Of a stretch of 43,629 bases of DNA, positions 38,673 through 43,629 are shown piece after piece (position 1 is the stretch's first letter; every line of letters starts with the position of its first letter). Position numbers and translations under genes: made by a program. Below the pieces are notes generated by a model. The model had not been told where the DNA came from. It was given only the letters and a program-made list of their open reading frames with translations, and ran no database searches. Source of the stretch: Clostridiales bacterium (GTDB taxonomy: Bacteria > Bacillota > Clostridia > Oscillospirales > Oscillospiraceae); contig JAJUHS010000003.1 in the NCBI GenBank assembly GCA_029267755.1, forward strand, positions 1 to 43,629, in the 5' to 3' direction.

Positions 38673-39527
38673 ATGGCTGATCTTAAAAACAAAAGAATTA
38701 TAACCGTGGCTACCACGGGCGCATGGCCGACAAAGGAGAACACCCCTAACGTGCCCATCGAACCGGCGGAAATTGCGGAGGAAATTTATAATTGCTGGAA
38801 GGAAGGAGCCGCGATTGCCCACATCCATTGCAGGGATAACGCTGGAAAGGCTGCAATGGTATTTGAGAAGTTCGAGGAGACGGTAAAGCTTATCCGCGCG
38901 AAAAAGGATTGCGACATTATAATAAACCTGACCACCTCGGGCGGTGTAAATCTGCTTGAGGAAGACAGGATAAGGCCGTTTTACGAGCTCGTGCCCGATA
39001 TGGCCTCCTATGACTGCGGATCTATGAACTGGCAGCATACTACGGTTTTTGAAAACAACCCCAAATTCCTTGAGAAACTCGGAACACTCATGCAGGAAAA
39101 GGGCGTAAAGCCTGAAATTGAAGTGTTTGATCCCGGTATGATATACAACGCGGCATATCTTCTGAAAAAAGGTTTCATTAAAGCGCCGCTCCACTTCCAG
39201 TTCTGTATGGGCGTGCCGGGCGGAATCGGCGCCTCCACAAAAAACCTTGTATTCATGAAAGATACGATGGAAGAAGTGGCGCCTGGCTCCACATGGTCGG
39301 CATTCGGCGTCGGTGCGACCGCAATGGAGATCCTGTACGCTACTGTTGCCATGGGCGGCAATGTCCGTGTAGGCATGGAGGACAATGTTTACTACAAGAA
39401 GGGCGTTCTGGCGGACAGCAACATGCAGTTCGTCGCGCGCGCAAAGCGGATAATAGAGGAATTCGGCTGCGAGGCGGCAACACCTGCCGAAGCCAGAGAA
39501 ATACTGGGATTAAAACCTAGGGCATAA
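38673..39527 (+). CDS. BKACE/Kce family (DUF849) beta-keto acid cleavage enzyme
   Basis: AAIAHIHCRD (HxH metal site), IIINLTTSGGV, PDMASYDCGSMNW, GVKPEIEVFDPGMI, LHFQFCMGVPGGIGASTKNLVFM, GNVRVGMEDNVYYKKGVLADSNMQFV. Track ORF opens upstream at 38598. Confidence 0.92.
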   Translation: MADLKNKRIITVATTGAWPTKENTPNVPIEPAEIAEEIYNCWKEGAAIAHIHCRDNAGKAAMVFEKFEETVKLIRAKKDCDIIINLTTSGGVNLLEEDRIRPFYELVPDMASYDCGSMNWQHTTVFENNPKFLEKLGTLMQEKGVKPEIEVFDPGMIYNAAYLLKKGFIKAPLHFQFCMGVPGGIGASTKNLVFMKDTMEEVAPGSTWSAFGVGATAMEILYATVAMGGNVRVGMEDNVYYKKGVLADSNMQFVARAKRIIEEFGCEAATPAEAREILGLKPRA

Positions 39528-39603
39528 GCGTTTTCCAGGTATGTATAACGGGGAGAAATGTACCTTAATAATTGAATAGATATGTGAAATATGGAGATGT
39601 AAT

Positions 39604-40788
39604 ATGAAAGACATATACATAATAAACTGCTGCCGTACGGCAATCGGCAGCTTCGGCGGCTCACTTAAGGATGTCCCCGCCGCCGATCTGGGTGCGGTTG
39701 TTATAAAGGAAGTCCTCGTTCGCGGCGGCGTATCTCCTGAGCAGGTGGACGAGGTCATGTTCGGCTGCGTTCTTACGGCCGGACAAGGCCAGAATGTAGC
39801 CCGCCAGGCCTCAATCAAGGCGGGACTGCCGGTGGAAGTACCCGCGTTTACCATCGATATGGTATGCGGTTCCGGAATGAAGGCTGTCATTGAGGCGGCC
39901 AGGACTATAATTTCGGGAGATGCCGAAATTATAGTTGCGGGCGGCACCGAAAACATGTCGGCGGCGCCGTATGCCATCCCTTCAGCTCGCTGGGGCGCCA
40001 GAATGAATGATGGCAAAATTGTCGACTTAATGGTAAATGACGCCCTTACCGATGCTTTCAACAAGTATCATATGGGAATAACCGCGGAAAACGTTTGTGA
40101 CCGCTGGGGCATAACCCGCGAGGAGCTAGACTCTTTCGCTCTTTCTTCTCAGCGGAAGACCGCAGCCGCGCAGCGCGAAGGGAAATTTAATTCCGAGATT
40201 GTCCCCGTACAGGTTAAGGTAAAAAAGGAAACCGTTAATTTCTGCGTGGATGAATTCCCTCGCGCCGATACGGACGCCGCCGCGCTTGCCAAGCTGAGAC
40301 CCGCATTTAAATCCGACGGTGGAAGGGTTACGGCCGGCAACGCATCGGGCATCAACGATGGTGCGGCCGCGATTCTGCTTGCATCGGAAGAAGCTGTCAA
40401 AAAATACGGTCTGAAGCCGATGGCCAAGCTTATCGGATGGGGGCAGGGAGGAGTAGAGCCGGAAGTAATGGGCGTAGGTCCCGTGCCGGCCTCTAAAAAA
40501 GCTCTTGCAAAGTCCGGTCTCACCATTGCGGATATTGATTTGATAGAGGCAAACGAGGCATTTGCGGCTCAGTCAATTGCGGTTGCAAGAGACCTCGGAT
40601 TTGATATGGAGAAAGTAAACGTAAACGGCGGCGCAATTGCCATAGGTCACCCGGTGGGTGCTTCCGGCGCGCGCATTATCGTCACACTTCTACATGAAAT
40701 GCAGAAACGTCCCGATGTAAAGCGCGGCCTTGCAACCCTTTGCATAGGCGGAGGCATGGGTACCGCTACTGTATTTGAGAAGTGCTGA
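39604..40788 (+). CDS. Acetyl-CoA C-acetyltransferase (thiolase)
   Basis: [21 protein letters not shown] (nucleophilic Cys), [43 protein letters not shown]. Confidence 0.96.
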   Translation: MKDIYIINCCRTAIGSFGGSLKDVPAADLGAVVIKEVLVRGGVSPEQVDEVMFGCVLTAGQGQNVARQASIKAGLPVEVPAFTIDMVCGSGMKAVIEAARTIISGDAEIIVAGGTENMSAAPYAIPSARWGARMNDGKIVDLMVNDALTDAFNKYHMGITAENVCDRWGITREELDSFALSSQRKTAAAQREGKFNSEIVPVQVKVKKETVNFCVDEFPRADTDAAALAKLRPAFKSDGGRVTAGNASGINDGAAAILLASEEAVKKYGLKPMAKLIGWGQGGVEPEVMGVGPVPASKKALAKSGLTIADIDLIEANEAFAAQSIAVARDLGFDMEKVNVNGGAIAIGHPVGASGARIIVTLLHEMQKRPDVKRGLATLCIGGGMGTATVFEKC

Positions 40789-40824
40789 TAATGGTATCAT
40801 TCGAGAATACAGGAGGTAAATAAT

Positions 40825-41514
40825 TTGGCTAAGTTTATATCCGTGGAGGAAGCCGTGGCGATGATTCCGGACGGCGCGTCCATCATGGTGGGCGGTTTTA
40901 TGGGCTGCCGCAATCCGCATAAAATAATCGACGCTTTATCAAAAAGCGGCAAGGGCAATTTTACCATGATATGCAATGACGGCGCTAAGCCCGCCGGCCC
41001 TACCGGTGAAGAGTATTATGGGGTGGCAAAGCTTATACATAATCATCAGGTTAAGCACCTGGTGGCGACGCATGTGGGGCTTAATCCCGAAGTTGGAGAG
41101 CAGATGAACGACGGCTCTATGAAGGTAGACCTTATTCCACAGGGCTCATTTGCCGAAATGATACGCGCCGGCGGAGCGGGGCTCGGAGGCGTACTTACTC
41201 CGACTGGTGTTGGCACTATAATTGAGGATAACAAGGAATTTACCCATTCCGTACAGGAAATTGACGGGAAGAAGTATCTGCTTATGAGACCGATTAGAGC
41301 GGATTTTGCGCTTATTAGCGGATTTAAGGTTGATAGGGTGGGCAACGTATGGTACAAGGGCGCTACCCGCAACTTTGCTCTGGCTATGGCGACTGCTGCC
41401 GATGTGGTTATCGTCGAGGCGGATAATATAGTCGAAACAGGTGAAATAGAGCCGGAGAATGTCATGACTCCGGGCGTCATTGTCGATTACGTTGTGGACG
41501 GGGGCAGTATATAA
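40825..41514 (+). CDS. atoD: 3-oxoacid/acetoacetate CoA-transferase subunit A
   Basis: VEEAVAMIPDGASIMVGGFMGCRNPHKIIDAL, IPQGSFAEMIRAGGAGLGGVLTPTGVGT; TTG start after AGGAGG. Confidence 0.93.
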   Translation: MAKFISVEEAVAMIPDGASIMVGGFMGCRNPHKIIDALSKSGKGNFTMICNDGAKPAGPTGEEYYGVAKLIHNHQVKHLVATHVGLNPEVGEQMNDGSMKVDLIPQGSFAEMIRAGGAGLGGVLTPTGVGTIIEDNKEFTHSVQEIDGKKYLLMRPIRADFALISGFKVDRVGNVWYKGATRNFALAMATAADVVIVEADNIVETGEIEPENVMTPGVIVDYVVDGGSI

Positions 41515-42173
41515 TGGATAAGGAAAACATAAAGAGTTATATAGTGGCCCGCGCCGCAAAAGAACTGAAAGACGGCGATGTCGTGAATCTTGGCATAGGA
41601 ATGCCTACAATGATCCCCTCATTTCTGCCGGAAAACGTCAGGGTGACTGTACAGGCCGAAAACGGTCTTATGGGCGTCGTTCCCTGCACGGAAGAGTCCT
41701 TGGAGCACAGCCTTTACAGTGTGGACGCCGGCGCGACTCCGGTCAAAGTGGCACCAGGCGGTTGCTATTTTGACTCAACGGTTTCTTTCGGGCTGATAAG
41801 AGGCGGACATGTGGACGTTACGGTTTTGGGCGCGCTCGAGGTTGATGAGAAAGGGAATCTCTCAAACTGGATCATTCCTGGAAAAAAGCTGCCCGGCATG
41901 GGGGGCGCAATGGATCTCGTGGTAGGCGCAAAAAAAGTTATCGTTACAATGGAGCACACTCAAAAAGGGGAGCCCAAGATACTGAAAAATTGTCGTTTGC
42001 CTTTAACCGCACTAAATTGCGTGGACCTTATCATTACAGAAATGGGCGTAATTGAGGTTACTGAGGAAGGATTAAAACTGGTGGAAATCAATCCCGAGTA
42101 TACACCGGAACAGGTCCAGAAAGCGACCGAGGCAAGACTTATAATCTCAGAAAATCTCAAACCAATGGTTTGA
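41514..42173 (+). CDS. atoA: 3-oxoacid/acetoacetate CoA-transferase subunit B
   Basis: VNLGIGMPTMIPSFL, VQAENGLMGVVP (catalytic Glu motif), GGCYFDSTVSFGLIRGGHVDVTVLGALEVDEKGNLSNWIIPGKKLPGMGGAMDLV. Confidence 0.95.
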   Translation: MDKENIKSYIVARAAKELKDGDVVNLGIGMPTMIPSFLPENVRVTVQAENGLMGVVPCTEESLEHSLYSVDAGATPVKVAPGGCYFDSTVSFGLIRGGHVDVTVLGALEVDEKGNLSNWIIPGKKLPGMGGAMDLVVGAKKVIVTMEHTQKGEPKILKNCRLPLTALNCVDLIITEMGVIEVTEEGLKLVEINPEYTPEQVQKATEARLIISENLKPMV

Positions 42174-42234
42174 TTCTCATTACTATATAGACATAAATTT
42201 ACATATAGTTGGGGAAGAGCAATAGTAAAGGAAT

Positions 42235-42268
42235 CCGGCAAGTGGTGGAAACTGCTTGCCGGTTTTTT
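42235..42268 (+). terminator. Rho-independent terminator of the cupin-atoA gene string
   Basis: ccggcaag (42235-42242) / cttgccgg (42255-42262), then TTTTTT. Confidence 0.88.
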
Positions 42269-42472
42269 GTCCGATCAAGCGACTTTGTTCATATGTAAAG
42301 TGTGCAGGGCAAAACGTCAGTCTCTTTTAACGCGGGTTTCGTCGCTAGGTTTTTACGTTATGCTCTACCTCTTTTATTTTAGAACCAAAAATTATTGTTT
42401 TTAGAGATATTATATTAAGCTCAATTTTGCCGATAGATATTATAAACAGATAATAAAAGGATGCGGTGCTTC

Positions 42473-43629
42473 ATGTCAGAAAGAAATAGAGTATTCAAAA
42501 GCAGTATTTTCGGCAAAATGATATTCGGTATATGTATACCTATCACAATCGTATTTGTGTTGCTGGCTATAATGATTTTAAATATCGCCCAAAACAGCGT
42601 ATCCAAGTTGACGGACGAAAATTTGACTTCAAAATCGCAGACAGCTTCCGCACAGGTAGGCGAGTATTTCACAAAATACATGGAAGTGTCAAAGCAAATG
42701 GCTACTAACGCTGTATTTGAAGAATTGTTTAATTATACTGTTAAAGGCCAAAAAATAACCGAAGTCCCGGGTTTTACCAATGTTTTTAAAGCACTTCAAA
42801 ATGTAAAAAACACCGATAGCTCCAATATTGTTGTTTCCTGGATAGCAGATTTTGATTCCAGCCAGTTTACTCAATCGGACGGCTACTTATCCGGAAGCGA
42901 TTACGATGTAACCACAAGAGAATGGTACAAGCAAGTGCAGGCCGCAAAAACCACAGTTGTCACTGAGCCATATGTAGATACCGCAAGCAATAAATTGATT
43001 GTCAGTGCAATAGCTCCTGTAAACTCGTCGTCAAACCAAATGATAGGAGTTACGAGTATAGATTTCTCAATAGACAAACTCCAGACTATGATGAAAGGCC
43101 ATAAGCTGGGCGAAAGCGGATTCTTCATGCTGATTTCATCGAAGGGTTCAATGATCTATTATCCTGATTCACAGTACCTTGATAAAAATATTACCGACGT
43201 GAATATGTCCGATAATATTAAAAAGGCTATCCAAAACAAGCAAACAGGGCTTTATACATATACCGCTTTGGGGCAGACGATGCACGGTTATTTATCGATA
43301 GACAGCAATACAGGCTTTATAGTAGTAAGCGGACTGCCCGACAAGGAATACAAAGGGCCGATCACGTCGCTGCGCAATACTATTATTACGGTTTTTGGAA
43401 TTGCCATAGCAGTTATTTTCGTGCTCGTTATACTACTGTCATTGAGTATCGTAAAACCTGTCAAGAGGCTTAGAAATGCCGCCAACCAGATTGCCGAAGG
43501 GAAACTGGACATAGATGTGCAATCCAGATCTAACGATGAAATCGGCCAGGTAGCTAAAGCGTTCAGCAGAACCGTTGACAGATTAAAAAACTATATCAAC
43601 TACATCGACGAGGTATCGGCCACGCTTGA
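42473..43629 (+). CDS. Cache-HAMP methyl-accepting chemotaxis-type sensor, 3'-truncated by the window edge
   Basis: Read directly (not in the track because no stop falls inside the window): MSERNRVFKSSIFGKMIFGICIPITIVFVLLAIMIL; Cache motif TTREWYKQVQAAKTTVVTEPYVDTASNKLIVSAIAPV; second TM; HAMP SIVKPVKRLRNAANQIAEGKLDIDVQSRSNDEIGQVAKAFSRTVDRL. Confidence 0.85.
   Translation, partial: MSERNRVFKSSIFGKMIFGICIPITIVFVLLAIMILNIAQNSVSKLTDENLTSKSQTASAQVGEYFTKYMEVSKQMATNAVFEELFNYTVKGQKITEVPGFTNVFKALQNVKNTDSSNIVVSWIADFDSSQFTQSDGYLSGSDYDVTTREWYKQVQAAKTTVVTEPYVDTASNKLIVSAIAPVNSSSNQMIGVTSIDFSIDKLQTMMKGHKLGESGFFMLISSKGSMIYYPDSQYLDKNITDVNMSDNIKKAIQNKQTGLYTYTALGQTMHGYLSIDSNTGFIVVSGLPDKEYKGPITSLRNTIITVFGIAIAVIFVLVILLSLSIVKPVKRLRNAANQIAEGKLDIDVQSRSNDEIGQVAKAFSRTVDRLKNYINYIDEVSATL

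Noticed and set aside
37517-38758. 413-aa minus-strand ORF opposite the cyclase and 3HCDH genes
   Set aside because: Antisense to the clearly coding cyclase (HTGTHCDAPRH) and the 3HCDH end; no recognisable domain.
38673-42173. Assignment as the lysine fermentation (kce-kal-atoDA) operon
   Set aside because: No kamA, kamDE, kdd or kal genes in the window, and the BKACE active-site motifs appear to differ.

Overview
The window is a Clostridia-like Firmicutes chromosome segment from a spore-former (low-GC gene order, SPOCS/LysM protein, SpoVM-like peptide). It has two parts. (1) About 1-30.2 kb is mostly core housekeeping: smc (5'-truncated), ftsY, rdgB, yhbY, a nadD-yqeK fusion, an LCP protein, rsfS, leuS, rpsU, yqeG, an Xaa-Pro peptidase, efp, nadB/nadC, an rRNA-type methyltransferase, ecfA1-ecfA2-ecfT, truA, a DUF5711-like protein, cvpA, pgsA, a ClpE/ClpC-type ATPase, a SipL-like SPOCS-LysM protein and yebC. 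(2) About 30.5-42.2 kb is an accessory catabolic island. An acd-etfB-etfA set lies on the minus strand, with a ferredoxin-domain EtfA as in caffeyl-CoA reductase. Beyond it are XRE and LysR regulators and a plus-strand run: cupin, SDR, 3-hydroxyacyl-CoA-dehydrogenase-like, metal-dependent cyclase/hydrolase, BKACE/Kce-like beta-keto acid cleavage enzyme, thiolase and CoA-transferase A/B. The window ends inside a Cache-HAMP chemoreceptor. The main findings are: the island as a candidate undescribed fermentation pathway whose BKACE lacks residues I remember as typical of the lysine-pathway enzyme; a 24-codon SpoVM-like ORF missing from the ORF track, just upstream of the sipL-like gene; and a roughly 233-bp multi-hairpin intergenic element bounded by near-identical palindromes. 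All family calls come from reading the translations by eye. No database search was run.
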